In this document: piece by piece, positions 24,374 through 36,254 of the stretch
Layout: each line of letters starts with the position of its first letter
How positions within the stretch are numbered: position 1 is the first letter of the stretch
Notes under the pieces: model-generated
Seen by the model: the letters and a program-made list of their open reading frames with translations, nothing else
Database searches by the model: none
Told to the model about the DNA's origin: nothing
Program-made: the position numbers and the translations under genes
Source: Udeniomyces pyricola
Lineage: Eukaryota; Basidiomycota; Tremellomycetes; Cystofilobasidiales; Mrakiaceae
Assembly (NCBI GenBank): GCA_039545295.1
Contig: BCIK01000003.1
Span: 372,001 to 436,000, forward strand
Direction of reading: 5' to 3'
DNA: 64,000 bases

Positions 24374-26578
24374 ATGTTTCCCTTCCTCACCGTCTTTCGA
24401 CAATCTTTTCCTCCCGCCTCGAGTTTCGACGTCGAGAGGGACATTCCCGACTTGACAGGCAAGGTTTGTATCGGGGCCTCCTCCGTCGTCATCGGCAACG
24501 CCGACGCCCGTTGGTCACTCATCAAGGACGGATTTGTTGGAACCAAGCATCGTTGGGCTTTGTTCTTTGATATTGATGACGAGTGACTGGAAGATTGACG
24601 ATTTTTGCAAACTTGCTGCTACTCAGGCGTTTGCCGTCACAGGTGGCTACACTGGCGTTGGGTTCGAAACTTGCAAGGTGCGGGTTTCACAATCTCGCTA
24701 GCCTCGTTTCTGCGTTCCCCCCTTTCTTGCCTATCCCCTCATACATCTCTGCTGTATTCTTTCTCAAAATCTGACTGTCTGCTTCCTTACCTCCTCTTAC
24801 CCGCCTCATGATTAGGCTCTTGTTGCCAAGAATGCCGACGTCTACATCATCGGTCGTACCCAGTCCAAAGCCGACTCTGCCATCACCCGACTAAAGGAAG
24901 CCTTGCCCGAAGCCAAGGGCAAGCTTGAGTTTGTCATGTGCGACTTGCAAGATCTCGATAGTGTGCGCAAGGGAGCGGAAGGTCTCAAGAGGTTAGCCAC
25001 AAAGCTGAGACGAGAAGATCAGTGTCGGGAGGGGACAAAGAAGCGATCATCACACCTCGGAATCGCAACATCATACTCATCAATTTTTATTTCTTATTTT
25101 CAAAAACATATCAAATTCGCGACTTGGGTTCTTGTCTGTCTTGTCCTCCTTCCTTTCAGTAAAACGTCTCACCTTGAAGGTCTCTTCAACAATGCGGGCG
25201 TCATGATGCCTCCGCGAGGCTCACTCTCGGCTAATCGATTGGACCTCCAGTTTGCGACCAACAACCTGGCTCACCACCATCTGACGCTGTTGCTCATCGA
25301 TACCCTGCTCGCGACGCCGTTCAAGGAAGAAGGCTTCCCAAGAGTTTGCACGACCAGTTCCATCGTACGATATCCATCAGGTTCTCTTCATTGCGCGCTC
25401 TTTAGTTCATCGTTGTTTTTGCTTTGGTCCTCCTTTTCTTGTTATCCTTGTGGAACCCTTCAGCTTGGTGCGGTATCTTCGTTTATCTACTGATCATCAG
25501 ACTGATCTTTCACCGCTTTATCTATCATACGTTTTATGCGGTCCTTTCTAGGGTCATCTCCTCTTTGCTCCTCCTGGCGGGTTTGACTACGACAGTGTTC
25601 GAGCCGATGCCTCGGGTAACATGGTCCGGGAGCGACGCAAGGAAGCCCTTTACGGCCAATCCAAGCTTGGCAACATTTGGTTCGCCAATGAGCTCCACCG
25701 TCGGTACGGCTCTCAAGGCCTCATCTCCACCTCGTGCAACCCTGGAAACCTCAACTCGGAACTCTGTACGTGTCTGTTTGTTGTCTTTGTAGTTGTTTGC
25801 CTTCATCTTTCTTGTTCTTGTTCTCCTTATTGTTCTTGGCCAGTAGGGATCGTTTCGTAATTTTCGCTGTGTTTCTCCAGTCGTGATATCTCTGGTCGAG
25901 CAGCAAGAACGATGCGTGATTCGTTGAACGTTAGGACTAAAAGCCGTCTTTGGTTTTTCTTTCCTTTCGATCCATCTTACGACGTACAATCATCCCGGGG
26001 TTATTTTTTTCTGCTCTTTTTTTTTCTTTCCGTGTCGATCCTCCTCTTTTTGTTCCAGACCGACATGGAGGTTATCCCGAGAAGCTTAAATCGATGATGC
26101 TCTACGATTGCTCGTACGGCGCACTCTCACGTATGTATCGATTTGCAATCCCCTCCCCCCCATTTTCGCTTCCATCTTTCATCTCCTCCCTGTCTTGTCC
26201 TTTTTTAAGCCTAAATTAGCGCCTCACACTTTTCCTTGGTCGCTTCCTCATTCTGACACTCCCCCCCCGGTTCTCGAATCCTCTATTTGGTTATTTTCTT
26301 TCTATATGGAGAAAGAGAGAGTGTTGGATTCGTTCTTTCGTCTTTTTTCGCTTCTCCATTCCTTTCTCTGATCCCCCCCCCCCCCCCCTTCCTCTTTTCT
26401 TCGTCTTCTTTCTCTGACAGAACTTTATGCGGTGACGACACCGGAAGCCAAGGAGCTCGGCGGTGGCAAGTACTTCATTCCCTGGGCTCAGGTGGGCGAG
26501 ACCCGACCGGAATGTCAGGATGTCGAGGCAGCCACCAAATTCTGGGACTTCTGCGAGGAGCTGAGGAAAGGACATTGA
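24374..26578 (+). CDS. Short-chain dehydrogenase (retinol dehydrogenase/WWOX-like)
   Basis: Second SDR of the window, of the group close to RDH11-14 and protochlorophyllide reductase. Exons join in frame through [16 protein letters not shown] (nucleotide-binding TGxxxGxG), [59 protein letters not shown], the catalytic CTTSSI and [15 protein letters not shown], and [12 protein letters not shown]. The last exon, from about 26420, ends [19 protein letters not shown] and [12 protein letters not shown]. Introns include a very T/C-rich one (26131-26419) with a 17-nt C tract. About 320 residues. The substrate cannot be told from sequence. Confidence 0.88.
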
Positions 26579-27470
26579 GGTGGATGATCTAGTGGGGAGG
26601 AAAGGGGAGAGGGGAGGGGGGGGGGGAGATTGATGATGGACTCGCGAACCGTCGGAAATTCGCTTGAAGGATGGGACTCGGAATCTTTTCCAATCCCCCC
26701 CCCACTGCCTTGATTTCCATACATCTCTTTGTCTCCTCTCCTTTTCCCCTTTCACTCTATCTTCTTTTCTTGTTTCCCTCCCCCTTTCTCCTGTCTCAAC
26801 AGCGTTTTCAAGAGTGAGGTCCAATGTACTCTCTTTCATGAACCCCCTTTCTTTGTTTCATGTCCAACCTCTTTTTCTCCTTTCCTTTGGATTTTCTCTA
26901 GTATGAGTCTTGTGCTTCTTCCCCATGTTGTTTCACTCTGTGTTATATCGCCGAATCTATGTGGCGGACGTAGCGTCGGGATCTTGACCAACGTCCGCGT
27001 TATCGTTGGTCGATCGACGTTGAGCCATATGTGTAAACAGGACGTGAGGAAGCCGTTTTTTTTTTCTTTTTTTTTTCTTCTTTTTTTGGTTTGGCAGTTC
27101 TTCGAGGTCTCACATTTCCGGCATTGACTCGTTCTTTCTCGTGATTGGAAAGAGAACAGAGCGGCAAGCAAGCTAGGGAGTTAAGGGTGTAGGAAAGGGT
27201 ACATCCATCTCTCTGTCTTCGTTTCCCACGAGCTAGCCTCTCGATCGGGACAACGATTCCGTAAGGGTTGTTCCATCATCTCTTCTACCTTTTTGTGAAT
27301 CTGTCGATGACGATTTCCCAACCTTTCTTTCTCTCCCTAACTTTCCTTTCCTTTTCTTGAACGACGATCACCATCGAAAACACCAAACTGGACTTGACCT
27401 TCTCCATCCCCCTTCCCCCTCCCTCCCCTCCCCTCCAACTCCTACGTACCTGCCCATTTTACTGCAAGCC
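26579..27470. other. Convergent intergenic region
   Basis: 892 bp between the SDR stop and the stop of the next minus-strand gene. It is rich in pyrimidine and G runs (26614-26630, 27055-27085). No coding evidence on either strand. Confidence 0.5.
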
Positions 27471-29186
27471 ATAAACTCTCTTTGCAGTATTCGCCTCGAT
27501 ATCAGCGATACTCTCCGGGTCCAACTTGAGGTGTCGGAAGCACTTGGTCACGAGATCGAACCAATCCCGATGAACGTTCGACAAGGCGGCTTGGTGAGTC
27601 GACAGGGAGAAGGAGGAAGAAGAAGTAGAAGGGGGAGGAGGAGCTGAGGAAGGGGTAGGGGAGGAACCGAGGGCGATCCGGTGGGAGCCAAAGGAGTCAA
27701 GGCAGGGGATGAGGTAGTTGGAGATCACGCTGAGAAAGAGTGTAAAGAAGAAGAAGAAAAAGAAAAACCGGAAGGAGAGTGATGGGTTCATGAATTGGGG
27801 AGATCAATAAAGACCAGAACAATCAAAGAAAGAGAGAGTAAGAGACAACGGAAGAGAGTAAGAAACAAAAGAAGATAGAAGATGCTTTACCTGACGAGGG
27901 CTTCTTCGTCCTCCCACCACCCAACGTCGTTCCCAGCGGCGGCGGTGGACTCGTCGTCGGTTCGATGGGGAACGGCAATGGCGGGCGGAAGGAGCTTAAG
28001 GACGAGGCCTGGGATGAGGGAAAGCGAGGCGATTTGTTGGGTGAAGGCTTGGAAGGCAGGATGGTGCATCAAAAGGGCCGGGTTCAGAGAGGAAGGGAGA
28101 GGAGGGGGGAGAAGATTCGCTGAGGGATTGAAGGGTGAGAGAGACAATGACATAATAGATGTCGAGGAAGAAAGGAGTCAGGAAAAGGGAAGAAACGTTG
28201 ATGAGGGAGGAGCATTCAATATGAGTCGAGATCGGAGGCAAGAAGGGGAACGAAAATATATATAGGTAAAACAAAAAGGACACGTGAGAAAGAAATCGCA
28301 AGGGTCGTAGAACTAATTCACACGCTTTTTTTTCTCGTCCCTGATTGCGTTCATGCTTCATAAGTACTCACATAGCACGACGACTCTCGATCCTTTTGTG
28401 ACGGAGGAAACGCCATCAATCTCCGATGCCGCAGCCGCAGCCGCTTGAGCCTCTCCATGGACAGTCCCAACCGGTTCAGCGGCGACATCAACGTCCATCT
28501 CATCCGCATGGCCCTGACTCGATGCCGTCGGGTTACCATTTTGGTAGTGAGGATCGGCGATCTCTCGAGGAATACTGAGGACGTCGTCGAGGATGGACTC
28601 GAGGAGTTGAGGGGTAGCATCTGGATGAGTGAGAATTTCCAACTCCAGTGGGGTCGTCGCGGCGGTGTCGATGAGGGAGTTTGGGGAAGAAGAGAGGGGA
28701 ATCGAGTGGATTTGGACGGTTGTCAAAATTGGGATCTGAGTAGTTGATGAGGAATTGATCAAGGATCTGGCGATCCGGGAATAGGAAAAAGATGGATGAC
28801 AATAAGGAAAGAAAGAGGTCAGAGCAGAATAAAAGGGGACACATAAGAACAACGTTCCATCCCACATCCCGTCTGATATCCCCCCCCCCCCCTCCTCCCT
28901 CTCGTTCATCTCCACGTCTCGTCCCAGCCTATTGTCCCCCTCCCACTTGAGACATGCGCATCAACATGAACCCTTACCTCGTCACGCCAACAGCTCCATC
29001 AAACGTCCGTTTCCGACCTTGATCTCCTCCAAACGACGACGGACCAGCCGTCGACGCGGTTCGAGCGTCGAGATCGAGATGGGCGTCGATGAGTGCAGAG
29101 GGAGGGGGTGGGGGAGTGGCCGACGCAAGGGACGACGGGGAAAAGGCGGAAAGGGGAAGTTTGAGGTTGACTCGTTTGGGGGGCAT
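27471..29186 (-). CDS. Conserved-looking protein of unknown function
   Basis: I do not recognise this gene. Four exons join in frame: 28974-29186 (MPPKRVNLKLPLSAFSPSS...), about 28370-28766 (RSLINSSSTTQIPIL...SRVVVL), about 27895-28122 (NLLPPPLPSSLNPALLMHH...) and 27471-27739 (VISNYLIPCLDSFGSHRIAL...DPESIADIE). Junctions are CGAG|GTAAGG, CTAT|GTGAGT and GTCAG|GTAAAG. The product of about 360 residues is mostly helical-looking and hydrophobic in blocks (PAFQAFTQQIASLSLIPGLV, ALSNVHRDWFDLVTKCFRHL), with Ser/Pro/Ala-rich linkers. No catalytic motif or membrane segment stands out. It may be a complex subunit; this is a guess. Confidence 0.65.
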
Positions 29187-30097
29187 GATGGGTAGCTAAG
29201 GGAAGGGGGGGATAGGGTTGATGGCAAGTGGTGATGATATGGGATTAGTGGTCGAGGTCAAACGTCAAAGCCACGAACAAGGACAATGGACGCCAACAAA
29301 CCTGGCAAAACAAACAAACTCACGACATAACCTCCACGCCAACGTAACCTTTTCCTCAGTTTTTTTTCCGTTTGTTTACGTTCGTTTCGATCAAATCTCA
29401 GATCACTTTCACAGCCTACGATTGATTGCGAATTTGACCATACGATTTGAAGACACGTCCCAAAGAGGACCAGTCTCATGATTCGACCCAAGTACCATGA
29501 TTGACGTACGTTGGCCGCAGAGGGCGTAAGGCAGTGACGAATTCAAAGATGAAAAGGTGGATGATAATCGATGACAACTGACCCGAACGAGACCGAGAAT
29601 CATAAAGAAGAAAAAAGAAAGGAGACAGAGATGATCCAGTCGTGAGGTGTTTTTGTATATATATATGTATTCCGATTTGTGTGAACCATGGACACTAGAA
29701 CGAGACAAAAAGAAGACCAGAGGCCGCATACAGAAAAAGTTTGGATGCTAGAAACCTGCAGAGGAAGCAATTGGAAAGAGAATTGGACCAGGCCAAATCA
29801 TGCATGCAATGGAGGATGGAACCGAGTCGGATGAAAAGCTGAGATCCGAGGATGTGAGTGAAGAAGCCAAACCAGAGAAGAAGACCGAGAGACGAAGACA
29901 GAAAAAATGTCCAAATGTGAAGACAAGATAAAGATGAAAAGAGTAAATAAAATAGGATAAGCAGCGATGATAAAAAGAGACCTAACAGAGAGACTGAAAA
30001 AAAAAAAACTCCTATTTGCTGGAATCAGAGCGATCCGAGGTTTGCCGAGACATGGGACGAGAACAAAAACCACAAACACACACAGACAGCGACATCT
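29187..30097. other. Intergenic region
   Basis: 911 bp between two minus-strand genes. It holds the promoter of the 27471-29186 gene and the 3' end of the kinase gene. It is A/G-rich on the plus strand and has a short TA run near 29656-29665. No gene is visible. Confidence 0.5.
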
Positions 30098-33047
30098 TCA
30101 AGCCAGTGAAGAGGCACTCCCGCCAACGAACCAAACATGCCCCCTCATCTGCTCCAACGAGATCCTCTTGGTCGGGTCGACCTCGAGGCACCTGACGACA
30201 AGATCCATGAGTTCCCTCGACATGGTGACACCCTTTTTTAGCGGAGCCCGTTGGCCGATCTGGGCGTGTTGTTGGGTCGGGAAGGGAGATTCCCCCGAGA
30301 TAAGGATGACGAGGAGGATACCAAGCGACCAAACTTCGGCTTGTGAGGCAATGTAGGTGCTATTGGAGAGGATCTCGGGACTAGCGTAGGCGGACGTTCC
30401 GAAACTGAGCAAAAGGAACAAGGATGGGTCGAAATAGGTAAGAAAATAGCATCGATGAGTCACCAAATTGACGTCAAAGGACACTCTACAAAGGAAATCG
30501 AAGGACGCAACGCACAAGTCTCTGTATCGGACGGGTTCGGATAATCCTTGCTCCCAAACGGCCGAGCCAAAATCAATAAGTTTGACGCGAAGATGGCGGT
30601 CGATGACGATGTTTTCGTCCTTGATATCGCGATGGTAGATACCAAGCGTCGAAAGATGATGGACGGTGTCAACTAAGGTACGGAAAGTGGGGACAAGCAC
30701 GAGTCAGTTTTAGTTTTTGTGTTGAAACCCAAAGACATGGATGAAATTCTAGAAGAGCTAACGAGAACGTACCAATCTGCTTGAAAATCATCTTTGCCTT
30801 GTCCTCGGAGAACCTTTTATGTGCCTCGACGCATTCGAACAGATCGCAACTGCCTCGCCTCTCCATCTGCATCGACGGTCGAATAGGCGGGGACGACGCC
30901 ATTGTCGACGGCGTGAACGAGGGTAGGGCGAACGGATAATTTTGAGGAGTGCCAAAGGGTGAAGGAGGAAGGGCATAAGAGGGTGCATATGGAGAGGCAG
31001 GCGTGAAAGAAGGATCGGAGAGGCTCGAAGAGGAGGATAAGCTGGGTAGACCGATAGAAGGCGTTCCGGGCGTGGAAGGAGCCCAAGAAGATCCGTGAAG
31101 TTCTTGGACCTGATGGCAGGTATATGATAAGATAAGAAGCATGATAGTGTGGTGCATTACGTTAGCTGATTGGTTAACGGGCTAATCGCACACAAACGGT
31201 GCCAAGCACGATCAATCCACACTCACAAGGTAGAAGAACTTTGGATCTGCATAGATTCCTTCTCCCCTAACAACGCCCCAGTGTCTGACCCTCTTGAGAA
31301 CCTCACACTCCATTGGAATTCTTCCACCAATGGGTGGCATACCATCCCCCTCTTCCCCAGCTCCGTTGTAGACGATCCAAGCGTGACTCGGCACTTTCTC
31401 AGCAAGGATAAACTTGACGGCGACTTCTCGGTTCGAGCGGAGCTCTCTCGCAACGCATACGAAGCCATAGCCACCTGATCCAAGGGAGGAGGAGATCACG
31501 TAACGAGATACGAAGAGTGGGTTCAACGTGTGACCATCGAGCATCTCGATCCCGAGAGGAGCGCTGGTCGGTGGGGCGACGGATGCGGCGGGCGAAGCTG
31601 GCTGAGGTGTCAAGGAAGCGGCCGGCGAAGGTTGATGACTACCAGCAAGGGGTGAGACAGGAAGAGAGAGACGACTACTGATCGGCGATGTCAACGAAGA
31701 TGAAGATGAAGGCTGTTTGTAGTGGGCCTGATAAGGAAAGTAGGAGCGAGCGGACATGGAAGGAGGTAAGGACGGTCGCTGTTGTCGCTGCAGCTGTTGA
31801 AGGTTGACTGGGTGGCTCGGCGAATGCAGGAGAGGACTTGAATGAAGTTCAAAAGAAGAGGGTTTGAAGCTACCGCTAGCGGTGAAGGGGTTCTGGGATG
31901 AGGCTGAACTGGAAGGTTGAGAACGGAAGTCAAAGCCTTGGTTGACGGGGTAAAGTGGAAGCGACATCTTCATGCCTCCCATAGCCGGTCTTTGCTTGTT
32001 GCCCCCAAGCTTCGATGTTGGACCACCTTGAAGGTTCGAGCGCATCAGTTTCGAAGAAGGGGAGGTAGAAAAGGCTTCCATCGAGGGCCTCCTTGCTCCT
32101 GAGCCGGGAACAGGCGGTTGCCTACAGCGATCTTCATCCATCTCAAACGTTTCGTCCTCCTCGCATACCTCAAGCTGTTCGTCGAGTTCGGACGCCTCGA
32201 CTCTCAGCGGACTGCCAGGTATGTCGTAAGATCCAACGGTTGACCAAGATGAGCCATAAGGAGGGAGATATCCGTTACTGATGGAAGCTCGGCGGGCCGC
32301 GTTGCTCGAGGGCGAATAGTGGTTGAGTGGGACCGAGCCGCGTCGGAGTGGACTCGGCGGGATCGGGACAGCAGCCGGCAGCGGAGGAGGTTGAAGTCGC
32401 TGCTTAGAGCCCCCAGTGGGCGACCTGTCGGAGGTATTGAGGGAAAGGTTGAGGGCAAGAGTGAGGTTGGACGCGCTCGATGGCGAGAGTGGCGATACGT
32501 AGCGGGCAGGTGAGGACGAGAGGGAGAGGGGGTAGGCAAACGACGGACTCTCACTCATCGAGCCACTCGTACACGAAGCAACAGTCGTGACGGAAGACAT
32601 GGAAGAGATCGAGGAGCATGATGACGAGGTAGGCGTGGAGTTGCGATGTTGACTGAACGACAGTGGCGGCGAGGGCGATGAGCCAGGCGTGATGGACCCT
32701 TTGGAGGTTGAACGGGATGATGAAACGGAGGAGGGCGGTAGATTGGAAGGTGCGGCAAAGGTAAAGTTGGCGAACTCGGAACCGAGCGGATGCGGCGCTG
32801 CGGGCTCCGTAGGCAGCCGAAACGGCTGGTGCTGAGGATACGGCTGATGCAGCTCGAGCGAGGAAAGACGGTGCTGGTGCTGTTGCTGTTGATGCCGAGG
32901 CAAGCTCCCTTCCCACTCAAAGGGAAATCCCTGGGTGTATGACGATGGCCCAAGTTCAGGGCCTTCGAGAGGACTGCCTAGCGAGGACTCGAAGAGCATC
33001 GATCCTGTCGGCGGAAGTTGATGGAGATGTGGCGCGGTCGAAGGCAT
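30098..33047 (-). CDS. Ser/Thr protein kinase with PAS-kinase-like catalytic domain and internal insertion
   Basis: Eukaryotic protein kinase. The first ~520 residues (from 33047) are Ser/Pro/Gln-rich. The kinase domain begins LNPLFVSRYVISSSLGSGGYG with the glycine loop, then VAVKFILAEK (ATP lysine) and GRIPMECEVLKRV. A Ser/Pro-rich insertion of about 90 residues lies between the FFYLV strand and LFECVEAHKRF. Then come GIYHRDIKDENIVID (catalytic loop), KLIDFGSAVWEQG (metal-binding DFG), the activation segment FFGTSAYASPEIL, and EVWSLGILLVILISGESPF. Introns break the gene at about 31239, 30772 and 30405-30515. Loop and DFGSA order resemble PAS kinases and related CAMK kinases, but no PAS domain is seen. 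Substrate unknown. Confidence 0.88.
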
Positions 33048-36000
33048 GATGCAGGACGAGGCAAACTCAGGAAAGGACAGGCTGTCAGTCCTCGATGGGA
33101 TCGGGTACGTAGGGCGTGCGGCGAAAGTAATGACAGATGATTGGATGCTTATGGATGGGCACGAGGGTGGTGTGCAGGATTGAGGTGTGGAATGTGGCGA
33201 GTGAGAGCTAACGAGGGGCGAATGATCGTGCTCTGACGATAAGAACTAGGGGGCCAAAGAAGTGCGAGAGGGTGTAGAGGTAGGAGAGAAAAAGACAAGG
33301 GCCAAGGCAGAAAGAACGCAAAGATGGGTGCGGGTGGAGGAGTCCAGGTAATTGAAAGGACTAGGGGTGATTGCAGGAAGAATTGAGAGTAAAAGAGACG
33401 GGCGGGAAAAGAAGGGCAAGGCTAAATAAAAGGCTCGACTCGTGGGAATAGAGTGCGAGTGAGACGTCAGTGACATTAGTAAAGAGCACACGTCAGACGC
33501 GAACACGAGGAAGAGGCACATTCTCGGGCCTCGATAGGTTCCACCCCTCTGAGTTGTAGAGGTACTCTTGGGAGTGAGGTAAGTTATAAGCGGTGATCAG
33601 GGAGATTGCAAGGACGGCCCGTCGTTCTGGCCGTCGTTCCTGACCCGGCGTTTGGGAAAGGTGAGACGAGCGTTGGGTGGGTACGTTGGGTTCCGCTGGC
33701 TTTTGGTAATCTACCTCGGCCGGGCCGAGAGATGGCTAGAGGCCTCTGCCGCGGCGCACGACTACTGTATATGTATGTTCGGCTTGCGTTGATGTATAGT
33801 GCATAACTCCGAGCTCGTCGGTGCACGCTTCCTCGACACCCTACGCGACAACATCTACATAATATCGTATCCAAGGCGCTTTGCCTGATCTCGATCGTAG
33901 CCATTGTACGTCCAGCAAACCTGCTCAGGCCTTGTGGAAAGTACCTTTTCATGCATGACGTTCCGATGATCGATCTCATGGAGACTTCGACAGGGCGTGA
34001 AAAGAAGAAACAGGTCGATATGAGTGTTATTGCCTTCAGGCACCCACCTATGAGGCCAGGCCGGTATCCATGGGCCACCGACTTAGCTACATAATCGTTC
34101 ACCGCATAGGGAAAGAAGAAAAGAAAAACAAGGAAGCACGGCTTCCAATTGTTCCAACGACGCGGCCGGGCAACATCGAGAGTCCAATCGGCCGTCTGAC
34201 AGTGGACGGCGGTCATGAGAACAACGTCGTACAACAACGCGTACGGCCAAAAGAAAGGAAGGTACGGCGGCGACTTGTCGGCGACCCAACTTAGGCAAGA
34301 AATTAAAGAATAATCGACCCCGTACCATGCATGATCAACCCCTCTCTTAGCTCGTACGAATGACCACGCGGCATACCCTGTATACCAGAAGCCTTGGCCA
34401 TCGAGCAATGAGCGCCCGGCCGAACAAACTAGGCTGCCCGGTCGGGAGGGGATACCGGTGAAAGAAGAAGAAACGGCGCTAAGCGCAACTAAGTGTAAGC
34501 AGCATTAAATATTAAATAAATGTCTCGATAGTGAATCGCGATAGCGGCCGGGCCGGTGACCTAAACCCTTCTAGCGGTACAGCGTAAGATGATGGAGTAA
34601 TGGAGACTCGAAAAGCTCGTTGAAAGAAATTCGATTCGAGACTCGAAGATCCATGCTAAGTGAAACTTGGAATGTGAATCTTGAAATGACAACGTTTTAC
34701 GTTCGAAATACGAAGACGTTCTGCGGGATCTCGCAATCTCTCGGATCTCAATATCTTCAGAGGAGATCGTCGATCGTCGCGTGTCCAGGCGAGTCATCAT
34801 GCATCGATATCCGATATCGATCATGCATTCATTGTGCTTTCATGCGTGATGCAGATGCACCACAAATTTGGATTAACAAACTCCGCTCCGAATCATTCGG
34901 AGTACAGCCCAGGAACATGTTGCATGCTACACATAAGGCCTGAGGCGAAGCGACAAAAGATTTTTTCTTGATCGAGGAAGCCTGTTATAACGATCGAACG
35001 ATATCGATCGCAAGCGCTCATGATCGTACAACGGGCATGCATAAAGACATGATGGATCCACGCAACACTCGACATACGAACCTGTAACAAGCGTATCACG
35101 GAGGGTCCAAACCGATTGAGCGTGATGAGTGTACGTATAGTCGGTGGTCAACGGATTCATGGAGTGAGAAGAATTATTACCCGTTTTCGACCGACCGCGA
35201 CCCGTGAGCCAAAACGTCTGTTGTTTTCCTCGACGCGCGCTCCTCTCTGTACGCGCACGTTTACGTACAATATCTTTTTCAGCTGTCTCTTCGATCTCTA
35301 CTACAACATCTCACTTTCCACCGTGCCTGACTGGAATTCACATACCCTTCTGATGAATGATCGATGATCGGCAATCCTTTGTGATTATGCATGAGTGATC
35401 AATATGGCAATCCAGCTTGCATATATAACAATTGCATGGCGACGTCGTCGTCTGAACGTTCCGGCCCGTGATTCTCAGATCCAGAGCGACGTACGGACGC
35501 CCATGCAATCATCACGAAACATAACGTGAAGGTTGTCAGCTGTGTCATGCATAATTGGCCCAAACAACATGACAATCATCACATGTCACATCAGATTATC
35601 AAAGCCTGAGCGCCTGAGGCCTGAGATCCCTGAGAGCTGAGAGTTGGTTGTTACCCGCTTCACCCTGCTTCACCTTGTGATCACATGTCCGAACCTCAAC
35701 GTTCAACGCGCGACGTGGGACACAGCTCACACCCCTGCAAAAATCAATGGGATAGATTTCTCGACCCGTGCTTCGGGTCAGAACCAGCAGCCGGATGATC
35801 ATCGATTGTCACCCAGCTTAGTACGTCCGAAGGTGAGATCTGCATGATGTACGTGCTGATTCTAATTGATGGTATCTGATTGTGTATGAATCAGCTTACA
35901 CGTATGTGTCTGCGTTAGTTCATGGGGGCATCATGCATGAGGACTGTACATGCGCCCATGTCCGGCAATGCTCAACCATGAATCACAAATCTTGGCATCA

Positions 36001-36254
36001 ACACCAACTGATAAATAACGCCAAGGTAAATTGCAAGTCAAGATTGCACACCTTCCTTGACACCATTATCATCTTACTTTTCACTCATCGGTGCATTCTC
36101 TATCGAGGCATTTGGATTCATCGTTCCGGCCCGATCGATCGGTCCAAGCCCGATTGAAAGAGCTTCAACCCATGTAAGCCCCGGCTGATGCAACTCCTGT
36201 ATACGCATCTTCTAACAACCACTCCGAGTCCTTTGATAGTAACTCTCTGCACAT
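33048..36254. other. Gene-poor 3.2-kb region
   Basis: This is the longest stretch without a supported gene. Its composition differs from the rest: many short palindromes such as GATC, ATGCAT and CGATATCG and few long pyrimidine runs. An open frame of 274 codons on the minus strand (33584-34408) has aromatic-rich hydrophobic stretches (YLPFFWPYALLYDVVLM) in its first half but no splice context or family match I can name; it may be a decayed membrane-protein gene or chance. A perfect hairpin GACCCG...CGGGTC lies at 35762-35778. I see no tRNA, rRNA or terminal repeats. Confidence 0.45.

Noticed and set aside
33584..34408. 274-codon open frame on the minus strand
   Set aside because: Hydrophobic first half but no family I could recognise and no splice-supported neighbours; kept only as a comment in the regional entry.
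34555..34570. Telomere-like CCTAAACCCT
   Set aside because: A single unit, not an array.
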